Assembly: GCF_001514285.1 (NCBI RefSeq)
Contig: NZ_KQ949024.1
Span: forward strand, 112,681-176,680
Origin: Streptomyces sp. DSM 15324
Lineage (GTDB): Bacteria > Actinomycetota > Actinomycetes > Streptomycetales > Streptomycetaceae
Length of the DNA: 64,000 nucleotides
Direction: 5' to 3'
Below, piece by piece: positions 44,867 through 54,965 of the stretch (position 1 is its first letter; each line of letters starts with the position of its first letter). The position numbers were made by a program, and so were the translations under genes. A model generated the notes under the pieces. The model saw nothing but the letters and a program-made list of their open reading frames with translations. It was not told the DNA's origin and made no database searches.

Positions 44867-45964
44867 ATGACCACCACGCCCGCTCCCGCCTCCGCCCCCC
44901 TCACCCGCCGTGTGTCGCAGCGGGTCTCCCAGTCCGTGTTCGACGGCTCCCGGCTCCGGGTCGTCCTGCTCGTGGACGTCCACGACGGCGCCCAGCAGCA
45001 GTTCCTGGAGGCCTACGAGCAGCTCTGCAACCAGGTCGCCTCCGTGCCCGGCCATGTCAGCGACCAGCTCTGCCAGTCGATCGAGAACCCCTCCCAGTGG
45101 CTGATCACCAGCGAGTGGGAGAGCGCCCCGCCGTTCCTCACCTGGGTGAACAGCGAGGAGCACGTGGAGATGGTCAAGCCGCTGCACAGCTGTGTCCGCG
45201 ACACCCGCAGCCTGCGCTTCCACGTCGTACGGGAGACGGGCGGGCCGGCGTCGGCCGCCGCGCGCAGCCTGCAGACCGCGCCCCGGATGGGGGACGGCGT
45301 GATCCGGCACGCGCTCACCTTCACCGTGAAGCCGGGCAGCGAGGAGGCCGTCGCGAAGATCCTCGCCGACTACGCCTCCCCCGAACCGAAGGTCGACGAG
45401 ACCACCCGGCTGTGCCGCACCTCGCTGTTCATGCACGGCAACCGGGTGGTGCGGGCCGTCGAGGTGCGCGGCGACCTGCTCGCGGCGCTGCGCCACGTCG
45501 CCCGGCAGCCCGAGGTGCGGGCGGTCGAGGAGGCCATCAACCCCTACCTGGAGCAGGACCGGGACCTCGACGACCCGGACTCCGCGCGGGTCTTCTTCAC
45601 CCGGGCTGCGCTGCCCGCCGTCCACCACGTGGCGGCGGACCAGGAGGACCCGAAGGCCGAGCGGCACGCCCTGTACTACCCCGCGAAGACCGGCCACGGT
45701 CTGGAGCTGGCCCGGCTGCTGGCCGAGCAGGACGAGGCCGCCGCGGACGACCCGACGTGCCCGGTGCTCAGCAGCACGATCTTCCAGCGCGACGACGTCG
45801 TGGTGCGCCTGGTGGACGTACGGCGCGGCGTCCACGCCGACGACCCCGCCCTGTCCCCGAAGGCGGCCGAGCTGAAGCGGCTGCTGGACGGCCGCGCCGC
45901 CCAGGGTGGCGCCGGGCCCACCCGGATGACCCTCGTCACCGACCGCCGCTCCCCCGGCGCCTGA
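44867..45964 (+). CDS. SchA/CurD-like spore pigment protein (WhiE ORFI-like)
   Basis: 365 aa. The first about 120 residues resemble an antibiotic-biosynthesis monooxygenase (ABM) ferredoxin-like domain (LRVVLLVDVHDGAQQQFLEA, then PSQWLITSEWESAPPFLTW). From about 140 (DGVIRHALTFTVKPGSEEAVAKIL) it matches the SchA/CurD family that accompanies spore pigment and related type II polyketide clusters; exact chemistry is unknown. ATG at 44867 is chosen with AAGGAG 11 bases upstream; a GTG at 44858 is too close to it. It starts the whiE-like core operon. Confidence 0.88.
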   Translation: MTTTPAPASAPLTRRVSQRVSQSVFDGSRLRVVLLVDVHDGAQQQFLEAYEQLCNQVASVPGHVSDQLCQSIENPSQWLITSEWESAPPFLTWVNSEEHVEMVKPLHSCVRDTRSLRFHVVRETGGPASAAARSLQTAPRMGDGVIRHALTFTVKPGSEEAVAKILADYASPEPKVDETTRLCRTSLFMHGNRVVRAVEVRGDLLAALRHVARQPEVRAVEEAINPYLEQDRDLDDPDSARVFFTRAALPAVHHVAADQEDPKAERHALYYPAKTGHGLELARLLAEQDEAAADDPTCPVLSSTIFQRDDVVVRLVDVRRGVHADDPALSPKAAELKRLLDGRAAQGGAGPTRMTLVTDRRSPGA

Positions 45965-46018
45965 TCCGTCCCGCCCCCGCCCCCTCGGCACAGCACAGCA
46001 CACGATCGGAGCAACGTC

Positions 46019-46420
46019 GTGATCAATTCCCGTCCCAGAGTCGTGGATCTCAGCGAGGTCGAGCCCAACACCCGGCGCGGCGGCGACCTGCGCGCCATGC
46101 TCACCCCGGCCACGGTCGGCTCCACCAGCGGTTTCATGGGCGTGGCCCTCATCCAGCCCGGTGACCGCATCGGCGAGCACTACCACCCGTACTCCGAGGA
46201 GTTCGTGTACGTCCTGTGCGGGCGGCTGGAGGTCGACCTGGACGGCGAGCCCGTCCCGCTCCAGCCGGAGCAGGGCCTGCTGATCCCCATGCACATGAAG
46301 CACCGCTTCCGCAATGTCGGCAAGGTGGAGGCGCGGATCGTCTTCCACCTGGGGCCGCTGGCCCCGAGCCCGCCGCTCGGTCACGTCGACACCGAGGAGA
46401 CCGCCGAGGTCGTCTCATGA
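46019..46420 (+). CDS. Cupin protein of spore pigment biosynthesis (WhiE ORFII-like)
   Basis: 133 aa single cupin. Metal-binding motif 1 is [21 protein letters not shown] and motif 2 is [12 protein letters not shown], so the two His plus Glu plus His are present. Cupins in these clusters are thought to help cyclise or oxidise the chain. GTG at 46019 follows GGAGCAAC. The last codon overlaps the KS-alpha ATG (ATGA), coupling translation. Confidence 0.9.
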   Translation: MINSRPRVVDLSEVEPNTRRGGDLRAMLTPATVGSTSGFMGVALIQPGDRIGEHYHPYSEEFVYVLCGRLEVDLDGEPVPLQPEQGLLIPMHMKHRFRNVGKVEARIVFHLGPLAPSPPLGHVDTEETAEVVS

Positions 46421-47682
46421 GCAGGCGGGTGGCGGTCACCGGCATAGGTGTGGTCGCACCCGGCGGCATCGGCGCACCGGCGTTCTGGGACCTGCTCTCG
46501 CACGGGCGGACCGCGACCCGGGGCATCACCTTCTTCGATCCGGCCGGCCTGCGGTCGCGGATCGCCGCCGAGTGCGACTTCGACCCGGCGGCCTCCGGTC
46601 TCGCCGCCGAGGAGGTCGCCCGCAGCGACCGGTACATACAGTTCGCGCTGGTCGCCGGGGAGGAGGCGGTGCGGGACTCGGGCCTCGACCTGGCCCGGGA
46701 GAACCCGTGGCGCATCGGGGTGTCGCTGGGCACCGCGGTCGGCGGCACCACCCGGCTGGAGCACGACTACGTCCTGGTCAGCCATCACGGGCAGCGCTGG
46801 GACGTCGACCAGGAGCGGGCGGAGCCGGAGCTGCACCGCGCGTTCACGCCCGCCACGCTCGCGGCCACGGTGGCCGAGCGGTTCGAGGCGCGCGGCCCGG
46901 TGCAGACGGTGTCCACCGGCTGCACCTCGGGGCTGGACGCCGTCGGATACGCCTTCCACACGATCGAGGAGGGCCGGGCCGACGTCTGCATAGCCGGCGC
47001 GTCGGACTCGCCGATCTCCCCGATCACCATGGCCTGCTTCGACGCGATCAAGGCGACGTCGCCGAACAACGACGACCCCGCCCATGCCTCGCGCCCCTTC
47101 GACGCCGACCGCAACGGCTTCGTGATGGGCGAGGGCGGCGCCGTCCTCGTCCTGGAGGAGCTGGAGCACGCGCGGGCCCGCGGGGCACGCGTGTACTGCG
47201 AGCTGAGCGGCTACGCCACCTTCGGCAACGCCTACCACATGACCGGCCTGACCAAGGAGGGCCTGGAGATGGCGCGGGCGATCGGCTTCGCCCTCGACCA
47301 CGCCCGGCTCGACCCGACGGCCATCGACTACGTCAACGCGCACGGCTCGGGCACCCTGCAGAACGACCGTCATGAGACGGCCGCCGTGAAGCGGGCCCTG
47401 GGCCAGCACGCGTACGCGACCCCGATGAGCTCCATCAAGTCCATGGTGGGTCACTCGCTCGGCGCGATCGGCGCGATCGAGGTCGTCGCCTGTGTCCTGG
47501 CCATGGCCCACCAGGTGGTACCGCCCACCGCGAACTACGAGACCCCCGACCCCGAGTGCGACCTGGACTACGTGCCGCGGGTCGCGCGGGAACGGACGCT
47601 GGACAGCGTGCTCTCCGTGGGCAGCGGGTTCGGCGGGTTCCAGTCCGCGGTGGTCCTGACCCGGCCGAGGGAGAGGACATGA
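46417..47682 (+). CDS. Type II PKS ketosynthase alpha (WhiE ORFIII-like)
   Basis: 421 aa thiolase-fold KS. Active-site C169 in [10 protein letters not shown], His in VNAHGSGT and [10 protein letters not shown] are intact. It condenses malonyl units on the ACP to make the poly-beta-ketone of the spore pigment (24 carbons for the whiE product in S. coelicolor). It overlaps the cupin gene by 4 bases and is followed 4 bases later by the KS-beta gene, so the two subunits are produced together. Confidence 0.95.
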   Translation: MSRRVAVTGIGVVAPGGIGAPAFWDLLSHGRTATRGITFFDPAGLRSRIAAECDFDPAASGLAAEEVARSDRYIQFALVAGEEAVRDSGLDLARENPWRIGVSLGTAVGGTTRLEHDYVLVSHHGQRWDVDQERAEPELHRAFTPATLAATVAERFEARGPVQTVSTGCTSGLDAVGYAFHTIEEGRADVCIAGASDSPISPITMACFDAIKATSPNNDDPAHASRPFDADRNGFVMGEGGAVLVLEELEHARARGARVYCELSGYATFGNAYHMTGLTKEGLEMARAIGFALDHARLDPTAIDYVNAHGSGTLQNDRHETAAVKRALGQHAYATPMSSIKSMVGHSLGAIGAIEVVACVLAMAHQVVPPTANYETPDPECDLDYVPRVARERTLDSVLSVGSGFGGFQSAVVLTRPRERT

Positions 47683-47686
47683 GGAC

Positions 47687-48943
47687 ATGATGAGCGCACC
47701 GCGTTCCCGGCGCGCCGTCGTCACCGGCATCGGTGTCGTCGCGCCGAACGGATCCAGCACCCAGGCCTTCTGGAAGGCCACGCAGGAAGGCATCAGCGTC
47801 CTGGACCGGATCACCCGCGAGGGGTGCGAGCACCTGCCGCTGCGGGTGGCCGGCGAGGTCCGGGACTTCGACGCGGCGGCCGCCGTCGAGGAGCGCTTCC
47901 TCGTCCAGACGGACCGGTTCACGCACTTCGCGATGGCCGCCGCCGATCTCGCGCTGGACGACGCGGGGCTCGGCCAGGCGGACACCGCCGAGGCCCCCTA
48001 TTCCGTGGGGGTGGTCACCGCGGCCGGCAGCGGCGGCGGCGAGTTCGGGCAGCGCGAGCTCCAGCAGCTGTGGGGCAAGGGCAGCCGGTTCGTCGGGCCG
48101 TACCAGTCGATCGCCTGGTTCTACGCGGCGAGCACCGGCCAGATCTCGATCCGCCGCGGCTTCAAGGGCCCCTGCTCGGTCGTCGCGGCGGACGAGGCGG
48201 GCGGCCTGGACGCCCTCGCGCACGCGGCGCGGGCGGTACGGCGCGGCACGGATGTGCTGGTCACCGGTTCGACCGAGGCCCCGCTGGCCCCGTACTCGAT
48301 GGTCTGCCAGCTCGGTTACGACGCGCTGAGCACCGTGGCGGAGCCGGAGCGCGCCTACCGGCCGTTCACCGACTCGGCGTGCGGGTTCGTGCCCGCCGAG
48401 GGCGGCGCCATGTTCGTCGTGGAGGCGCAGGCCTCGGCGCTGGAGCGGGGGGCCCGGGTGCGGGCCACCCTGGACGGGCACGCGGCGACGTTCACCGGCG
48501 CCGGCCGCTGGGAGCAGTCGCGGGAAGGACTCGCCCAGGCCGTCCGGGGCGCCCTGGACGAGGCGGGCTGCGCCCCGGAGGAGATCGACGTGGTCTTCGC
48601 CGACGCCCTCGGGGTGCCGGAGGCGGACCGGGCGGAGGCGCTCGCGATCGCCGACGCGCTCGGCGCGCACGGCCGCAGGGTGCCGGTGACGGCGCCGAAG
48701 ACCGGCATCGGCCGGGCCTTCGGCGGGGCTCCGGTGCTGGACACGGCGGCCGCCGTGCTGGCGATGGAGCACGGTCTGATCCCGCCCACCCCCCATGTCT
48801 TCGACATCTGCCATGACCTCGACCTGGTGACCGGACGTGCCCGTGCCGCGGACATGCGCACGGCGCTGGTCCTCAGCCGGGGCCTCATGGGGTCGAACTC
48901 GGCGCTGGTGCTGCGGCACGGCGCCGCAGCCCACGCCTCGTAG
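47687..48943 (+). CDS. Type II PKS chain length factor / KS-beta (WhiE ORFIV-like)
   Basis: 418 aa (or 417 from the second Met). It parallels KS-alpha but lacks its catalytic Cys: the aligned position, in VVAADEAGGLD, is Glu (E170). Many CLFs have Gln here, and Gln/Glu is linked to malonyl-ACP decarboxylation, so the Glu is a point to check. KS-beta sets chain length in partnership with KS-alpha. ATGATG start follows GAGGAC. The stop is followed by a repetitive 75-base spacer before the ACP gene. Confidence 0.94.
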   Translation: MMSAPRSRRAVVTGIGVVAPNGSSTQAFWKATQEGISVLDRITREGCEHLPLRVAGEVRDFDAAAAVEERFLVQTDRFTHFAMAAADLALDDAGLGQADTAEAPYSVGVVTAAGSGGGEFGQRELQQLWGKGSRFVGPYQSIAWFYAASTGQISIRRGFKGPCSVVAADEAGGLDALAHAARAVRRGTDVLVTGSTEAPLAPYSMVCQLGYDALSTVAEPERAYRPFTDSACGFVPAEGGAMFVVEAQASALERGARVRATLDGHAATFTGAGRWEQSREGLAQAVRGALDEAGCAPEEIDVVFADALGVPEADRAEALAIADALGAHGRRVPVTAPKTGIGRAFGGAPVLDTAAAVLAMEHGLIPPTPHVFDICHDLDLVTGRARAADMRTALVLSRGLMGSNSALVLRHGAAAHAS

Positions 48944-48952
48944 CGGGGCGCG

Positions 48953-49001
48953 GCACTGCACAGCACGGCACTGCACAGCACTGCACAGCAGTGCACAGCA
49001 C
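48953..49001. repeat. CTGCACAGCA direct repeats in the CLF-ACP spacer
   Basis: The unit CTGCACAGCA or close variants (CACGGCACTGCACAGCA) recurs about four times between the CLF stop and the ribosome site of the ACP gene. A shorter related run (GCACAGCACAGCACA) precedes the cupin gene near 45988-46002. Confidence 0.8.
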
Positions 49002-49017
49002 GAAGGAGAGGGATCGC

Positions 49018-49759
<742 letters not shown>

Positions 49760-49781
49760 GCCGGACGGAGGACACTCCCCC

Positions 49782-50114
49782 ATGCACCAAGCCCTGATCG
49801 TCGCCCGTATGGCCCCGGGCTCCGCCCCCGACATCGCCCAGGTGTTCGAGGAGTCGGACCGGGGGGAGCTGCCGCATCTCGTCGGGGTCGCCCGGCGCAG
49901 TCTCTTCCAGTTCGGCGACGTGTACCTGCATCTGATCGAGTCGGAGCGCGACCCCGGCCCGGCCATCGCGAAGGTGACGAACCATCCCGAGTTCCGGGAC
50001 GTCAGCGAGCGGCTGACGGCGTACGTCAGCGCGTACGACCCCGAGACCTGGCGTTCCCCGAAGGACGCCATGGCTCGGCGCTTCTACCTCTGGGAGCGCG
50101 AACCGGCCGGCTGA
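49782..50114 (+). CDS. TcmI-family polyketide cyclase (WhiE ORFVII-like)
   Basis: 110 aa ferredoxin-like cyclase: MHQALIVARMAPGSAPDIAQVFEESD, then LFQFGDVYLHLIESERD, then KDAMARRFYLWE. TcmI-type cyclases close later rings. ATG at 49782 has GGAGG 11 bases upstream. It is the last gene of the core operon; a long bidirectional terminator follows before the convergent methyltransferase. Confidence 0.93.
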   Translation: MHQALIVARMAPGSAPDIAQVFEESDRGELPHLVGVARRSLFQFGDVYLHLIESERDPGPAIAKVTNHPEFRDVSERLTAYVSAYDPETWRSPKDAMARRFYLWEREPAG

Positions 50115-50130
50115 GTCCGCGCGCCGGTGT

Positions 50131-50174
50131 CACCGGTCGCCGGGTCCGCGACGCTGCGGACCCGGCGACCGGTG
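50131..50174. terminator. Bidirectional terminator between cyclase and methyltransferase genes
   Basis: A 19-bp perfect stem, 50131-50149 with 50156-50174 (CACCGGTCGCCGGGTCCGC arm), with GACGCT loop, lies between convergent stops at 50114 and 50184. No long U tract on either side. Confidence 0.85.
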
Positions 50175-50183
50175 GTTCGGGGG

Positions 50184-51212
50184 TCAGCCGGGGACGTGGC
50201 AGTCGAAGGCGTGCAGATAGGGGTTGACGGGCCGGATGTCGTCGATGACCAGGCCCGCGTCGGTGAGCCGGCTCACCATGGACTCGGTGGTGTGTTTGGC
50301 ACCGCCGACGTTGAGGAGCAGCAGCAGGTCCATGGCGGTGCTGAACCGCATGGAGGGGGTGTCGTCGACGAGGTTCTCGATGACGACGACCCGGGTGCCG
50401 GGGCCGCCCGCCCCGATGACGTTGGCGAGGGTCCTGGCGGTGGACTCGTCGTCCCACTCCAGGATGTTCTTGATGACGTAGACGTCGGCCTGGACGGGGA
50501 CGGCCTTGCGGACGTCGCCGGGGACGATCCGGGCGCGGCCCGCGAGGTCGCCGCCCTCGCGCAGCCGCGGCACGGCGTTGTCGACCACGCGGGGCAGGTC
50601 GAGCAGGGTGCCCCGCATCGCCGGGTACTTGTCGAGCAGGCTGGCCACCACATGGCCCTGGCCGCCGCCGATGTCGGCGACCGAGGCGGCGCCGGACAAG
50701 TCGAGCAGGGCGGCGACCTCCCGTGCGGACTGTTCGCTGGAGGTGGTCATGGCCCGGTTGAAGACCTCGGCCGACTCGGGGGCGTCCTCGTTGAGGTAGG
50801 TGAAGAACTCCTTGCCGTAGAGGTCCTCCACGACGTTGTGGCCGGTGCGCACCGCCTCGTCCAGCTTGGGCCAGGCGTCCCAGGTCCAGGGTTCGGTGCA
50901 CCACAGGGCGATGTTGCGCAGGCTGTGCGGGTCGTCCTCGCGCAGCAGCCGGGACATGTCGGTGTGGGCGAACATGCCGTCGGGGCGCTCGGCGAAGACT
51001 CCGTAGCAGGACAGGGCGCGCAGCAGCCGGCGCAGCGGCTTCGGCTCGGTCTTCACCGCGGCCGCGAGGTCCTCCACGGTCATGGGGGCCTCGCCGAGGG
51101 CGTCGGCGACGCCGAGCCGGGCCGAGGCACGCAGGGCGGCGGCACATGCCGCCCCGAACACGAGCTCCCGCAGCCGCATGGGTGGGGGCGGGGCGCTTTG
51201 AGCGGTCGTCAT
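50184..51212 (-). CDS. O-methyltransferase, possible spore pigment tailoring enzyme
   Basis: 342 aa. An N-terminal dimerisation winged-helix region (VFGAACAAALRASARLGVADAL) precedes a class I SAM domain: VADIGGGQGHVVASLL (motif I, about 183), GDVRKAVPVQADVYVIKNILEWDD, and the C-terminal FDCHVPG. It is of the Methyltransf_2/AcSMT type found in aromatic polyketide clusters (TcmN-C, DnrK). ATG at 51212 has AAAGGCGG about 4 bases upstream. It faces the whiE-like operon convergently; a part in pigment O-methylation is inferred from position and family only. Confidence 0.85.
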   Translation of the reverse strand: MTTAQSAPPPPMRLRELVFGAACAAALRASARLGVADALGEAPMTVEDLAAAVKTEPKPLRRLLRALSCYGVFAERPDGMFAHTDMSRLLREDDPHSLRNIALWCTEPWTWDAWPKLDEAVRTGHNVVEDLYGKEFFTYLNEDAPESAEVFNRAMTTSSEQSAREVAALLDLSGAASVADIGGGQGHVVASLLDKYPAMRGTLLDLPRVVDNAVPRLREGGDLAGRARIVPGDVRKAVPVQADVYVIKNILEWDDESTARTLANVIGAGGPGTRVVVIENLVDDTPSMRFSTAMDLLLLLNVGGAKHTTESMVSRLTDAGLVIDDIRPVNPYLHAFDCHVPG

Positions 51213-51260
51213 GTGCCGCCTTTCTTCTCGGGGGAACCTGTCAGGGGGACGGGTGTCCGG

Positions 51261-52334
51261 TCAGCACAGGCCCGCGGGCCGGGAGGCCTTGCAGGAGTTG
51301 CGCTCGAAGGTGTTGCCCTTGCCCTCGGTGTCGGTGACGACGAGGTCGGCCGGCGCGTTGCCGGACAGGGTGTTGTCGGTGATCCGGTTCCGGTCGCTGG
51401 TGGTGCCCACGAAGCTCTTCAGCAGGACGATGCCGCCGGACAGCGAGGAGGTGCCGGCGTTGTCGCGGATCACGTTGTGGGTGATCACGCTGTCCTCGGC
51501 GCCGGTGAGGACGATGCCGGTGCCCTGGAGGGCGTCGAGCCGGGCCGTCTTCGGGCAGGACTTGTTGTTGGCGACGATGCGGTTGTCGCGGACGGTGACG
51601 AGGCCGGCCTTGGGCTTGTTCTCGTCGCCGACGACGAAGACGGCCGCGCAGTTGCCGGTCATCTCGTTGCGGGCGACGGTGAGGTCGCGCAGCCGGCGGA
51701 CGGTGACGCCGATCCGGTTGCCCTCCAGCTTGTTGCCCAGGACCCGGGTGCCGCGGGTGTCGGTGGCACCCTGCTCCTCCTTGACGTTGTTGGCGAGGAA
51801 CAGTCCGGCGTCGCCGTTGTCGCGGGCGGTGTTGGCGCGCAGGACGGTGCGCTCGGAGGCCTCGGTGGCGATGCCCCAGACGCCGTTCTTCTCGGCCGTG
51901 ACGTGACGTACGGTCAGTTTGTCGGTGGCGGTGGCGTACACGCCGTTCTTGGTGAAGCCGGTGACGGTCAGTCCGGCGACGGTGACGTCCTTGACCTTGT
52001 GGTTCTTGGTGCCGGTCACGCAGATGCCGTTGCCGTCGGCGGCGCAGGTGCCGACGGCCTTCTTCTTGGCCGGAGCCGGGCTCAGCACGGCCCGGGGGCC
52101 GCCGGCCAGCGTCACTCCGTCGGTGGCGATGGTGACGCTCTCGCGGTAGGTCCCGGCGGTCACGTACACGGTGTCGCCGGGGGCGGCGGCGTCCACCGCC
52201 TTCTGGATGGATTGTCCCGGCCGGACCACATGGGTCACGTGGTGGGGGTGCACGGCGGCCGCCGGGGCGGCACCGAGCCCCGTCCCGACGATCGCGGCGG
52301 TGCACGCCAGGTACAGAACATGGCATTTCGTCAT
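51261..52334 (-). CDS. Secreted right-handed beta-helix protein
   Basis: 357 aa. Signal peptide (MTKCHVLYLACTAAIVGTGLGAAPAAA). PGQSIQKAVDAAAPGDTVYVTAGTYRE is the standard opening of pectate-lyase-like beta-helices, followed by repeated rungs of the type VTGFTKNGVYAT and DNRIVANN (NosD/Nos-copper-like and PbH1 repeats). No lyase or hydrolase catalytic set is evident, so it may bind or cleave an extracellular polysaccharide. Four Cys in the mature part may form disulfides. ATG at 52334 lacks an obvious ribosome site. It is 49 bases downstream of the methyltransferase start, same strand, probably unlinked. Confidence 0.82.
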   Translation of the reverse strand: MTKCHVLYLACTAAIVGTGLGAAPAAAVHPHHVTHVVRPGQSIQKAVDAAAPGDTVYVTAGTYRESVTIATDGVTLAGGPRAVLSPAPAKKKAVGTCAADGNGICVTGTKNHKVKDVTVAGLTVTGFTKNGVYATATDKLTVRHVTAEKNGVWGIATEASERTVLRANTARDNGDAGLFLANNVKEEQGATDTRGTRVLGNKLEGNRIGVTVRRLRDLTVARNEMTGNCAAVFVVGDENKPKAGLVTVRDNRIVANNKSCPKTARLDALQGTGIVLTGAEDSVITHNVIRDNAGTSSLSGGIVLLKSFVGTTSDRNRITDNTLSGNAPADLVVTDTEGKGNTFERNSCKASRPAGLC

Positions 52335-52398
52335 ATTTCAGAAGATATGTCCGATGGTTGCGGAAGCCGCGGCATGGGCCGTCCGGCGGCGTGTCCTC

Positions 52399-52908
52399 TC
52401 ATCCGGCCTGCCGCGCGAACGCCGCGTACGCCCGCTCGTCGAACAGCACGAACCTGATCTCCTCGACCCGGGTCGGCGTGGTGCGCACCGTCTCCACCGC
52501 GACGCGGGCGGCGTCGTCCAGCGGCCAGCCGTAGATGCCGGCCGAGACGGCGGGGAAGGCGACGGTACGGGCGCCCAGTTCGTCCGCGACGCGCAGGGAC
52601 TCGCGGTAGCAGGAGGCCAGCAGGTCGGAGCGGTCCTCGTCGGCGCTGTACACGGGGCCCACGGTGTGGATCACCCAGCGGGCGTCCAGCCGGCCGGCGG
52701 TGGTGGCGACCGCCTGGCCGGTGGGCAGGCCCCTGCCGTAGTGCGAGGCGCGCAGGCGACGGCAGTCGGCGAGGATCTCGGGGCCGCCCCGGCGGTGGAT
52801 GGCGCCGTCGACGCCGCCGCCGCCGAGGAGCGAGGAGTTGGCCGCGTTGACGAGGGCGTCCACGGACTGGCCGGTGATGTCGCCCTGGACGAGCGTGATG
52901 GTGGTCAT
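52399..52908 (-). CDS. Macro-domain protein, O-acetyl-ADP-ribose deacetylase type
   Basis: 169 aa, single macrodomain. DALVNAANSSLLGGGGVDGAI (about 17-37) and VAFPAVSAGIYGWP (about 125) are the MacroD/YmdB signatures, including the conserved Asn and the GVDGAIH loop. Such enzymes hydrolyse O-acetyl-ADP-ribose (a sirtuin product) or mono-ADP-ribose on glutamate. ATG at 52908 has no ribosome site; GTATAC lies about 7 bases before it, so a leaderless start is possible. Functionally it fits the Sir2 and Nudix genes some 20 kb away. Confidence 0.92.
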   Translation of the reverse strand: MTTITLVQGDITGQSVDALVNAANSSLLGGGGVDGAIHRRGGPEILADCRRLRASHYGRGLPTGQAVATTAGRLDARWVIHTVGPVYSADEDRSDLLASCYRESLRVADELGARTVAFPAVSAGIYGWPLDDAARVAVETVRTTPTRVEEIRFVLFDERAYAAFARQAG

Positions 52909-52960
52909 GGCTGTGTATACCAACCGGCCGCCCCGGTCGGCCCGCGCATGTGTGCAGGTG

Positions 52961-54382
52961 TCAGGACTGGGCGCGCAGCCTGCGCCACACCGCCTTCGCC
53001 GCGTTGTGACCCGACATGCCGTGGACGCCGGGGCCCGGCGGGGTGGACGAGGAGCAGAGGAACACCGCCGGGTGCGGGGTGGCGTACGGGCGCAGGGAGA
53101 GCTTGGGGCGCAGCAGGAGCTGGAGGCCGGTGGCGGCGCCGGCGGCGATGTCGCCGCCGACGTAGTTGGCGTTGCGGGCGGCGAGTTCGGCCGGTCCCGC
53201 GATCGCGCGGGCCAGGACGCGGTCGCGGAATCCCGGTGCGAAGCGCTCCAGTTGGCGTTCGACGGCGTCGGTGAGGTCGCCGGTCCAGCCGTTGGGCACA
53301 TGCCCGTAGGCCCAGAAGACCTGCTTGCCCGCCGGGGCGCGGGTGGGGTCGACGACGGTGGGCTGGACCGTGATCAGGAAGGGGCGCTCGGGTGCGCGGC
53401 CCTCCTGGGACGCGGCGCGCAGGGCGGTGCGGATCTCGGTGCTGTCGGCGGCGATCTGCACGGTCCCGGCCACCCGGGCCTCGGGCGCGGTCCAGGGGAC
53501 CGGGCCGTCGAGCGCGTAGTCGACCTTGAAGGCGGCGGCGCCGTAGCGGTAGCGGGCGTAGTGGCTGCCGAATCCGGCGATACGGGCGAGGGCGGTGGGG
53601 GTGGTGTCGAAGACGTAGGCGCGGGCCGGGGGCAGGTCGTCGAGGCGCTTGACCTCGTAGTCGGTGTGGACGCTGCCGCCGAGGTCCTTCAGGTACGCGG
53701 CGAGGGCGTCGGAGATGGCCTGGGAGCCGCCGCGGGCCAGCGGCCAGCCGCGGGCGTGCGCGGCGAGGGCGAAGACCAGGCCGACGGCGCCGGTGGCGAG
53801 GCCGCCGAGCGGGGCCATGACATGGGCGACGAGTCCGGCGAAGAGGGTCCTGGCCGGTTCGTCGCGGAAGCGGCGCATGAGCAGGGTGGACGGGGGCAGT
53901 CCGGCCAGGCCGAAGCGGGCCAGGGTGACCGGGTCGCGCGGGAGCGCGGTGAGCGGCAGCGACATGAAGTCGCGGACGAGGGTGTCCCAGTGGGGCAGGA
54001 ACGGCTCGACGAGCCGACGGTAGGTGCCGGCGTCGCGCGGGCCGAAGGAGGCGGCGGTCTCGGCGACCGAGCGGGAGAGCACGGCGGCGGTGCCGTCGGG
54101 GAACGGGTGCGCCATGGGCAGCTCGGCGTGCAGCCACTCCAGGCCGTACCGCTTGAGGGGCAGGGCGCGGAACGCGGGTGAGTTGATGCCGAGGGGGTGG
54201 GCCGCGGCACAGGGGTCGTGCCGGAAGCCGGGGAGGGTGAGCTCCTCGGTGCGGCATCCCCCGCCCACGGTATCGCGGGCCTCGAACAGCGCCACGGAGA
54301 AGCCGCGCCGGGCCAGCTCCACTGCGGCGGTGAGCCCGTTGGGCCCCGCCCCCACCACGACCGCATCGAGCATCGACGGCAC
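52961..54382 (-). CDS. FAD-dependent phytoene desaturase-like oxidoreductase
   Basis: 473 aa. FAD dinucleotide motif [21 protein letters not shown] at 7-27, [17 protein letters not shown], and the C-terminal [19 protein letters not shown] motif mark the CrtI/RetSat-like amine-oxidase group (NAD(P)/FAD oxidoreductases). Many actinobacterial members are not linked to carotenoid genes and have unknown substrates, as here. Start is MPSMLD or MLD three codons in. It is 53 bases upstream of the macro-domain gene on the same strand. Confidence 0.84.
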   Translation of the reverse strand: MPSMLDAVVVGAGPNGLTAAVELARRGFSVALFEARDTVGGGCRTEELTLPGFRHDPCAAAHPLGINSPAFRALPLKRYGLEWLHAELPMAHPFPDGTAAVLSRSVAETAASFGPRDAGTYRRLVEPFLPHWDTLVRDFMSLPLTALPRDPVTLARFGLAGLPPSTLLMRRFRDEPARTLFAGLVAHVMAPLGGLATGAVGLVFALAAHARGWPLARGGSQAISDALAAYLKDLGGSVHTDYEVKRLDDLPPARAYVFDTTPTALARIAGFGSHYARYRYGAAAFKVDYALDGPVPWTAPEARVAGTVQIAADSTEIRTALRAASQEGRAPERPFLITVQPTVVDPTRAPAGKQVFWAYGHVPNGWTGDLTDAVERQLERFAPGFRDRVLARAIAGPAELAARNANYVGGDIAAGAATGLQLLLRPKLSLRPYATPHPAVFLCSSSTPPGPGVHGMSGHNAAKAVWRRLRAQS

Positions 54383-54539
54383 TTCCGACCCCTTCGTCAG
54401 CGGGCGGCCCCCGCAGCCCGGCGGCCTCCGGGTTCAGGATATGCCGGGGGTACGACACCCCGCCGAGGGCACCCGTCCCCGGCCGCCACCCCGACATCGG
54501 ACGCACCGCCCCCGCCGGGTACGGCGCCTGCCGCCCGGC

Positions 54540-54962
54540 CCCGCTCAGCAGCACCGGCCGGCCCACCGACGGCGAAGCCGACGGCCGAGGCCGGGCCCGC
54601 CACCGACGGCCGGGCCGGCGTCGACGGCCGGCCCGGCAGGCCGGTCGACCCACAGCGGACGGCAGGCCCGCGGAGGCCGGTTGACTCGCGGTGCACGGTC
54701 AGCCAGGCGGCGCCAGTCAGCCCGAGGCAGACGGCCGGCCTGCGGAGGCCGGTCAGCCCCCAGCGGACGCTCGGCCCGGGGGCAACGGCCGCCGCGCGGA
54801 GGGAGGCGGCCCCCGAAGGCCGGTTAGCCCGGGGAGACGGGTCGCCCCCCGGAGGCCGATCAGCCGACAGTGGACGGCCGGCCCGCGGTCGACGCTCGGC
54901 CCGCCACCGACGCCCGCCCCGGCGGCAACGGCCGGCCCGCGCAAGCCGGTCCCCGCGGCGGC
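54540..54962. repeat. Degenerate ~36-bp repeats in a 583-bp gene-free gap
   Basis: Between the oxidoreductase start (54382) and the phosphatase stop (54966), at least six imperfect units of about 36 bp resemble GGCCGGTCAGCCC..AGCGGACGGCCGGCCCGCGG. The period is a multiple of three, so all frames stay open, but no start with a ribosome site or recognisable protein is seen. Not CRISPR: units diverge and there are no spacers. Confidence 0.6.
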
Positions 54963-54965
54963 AGG

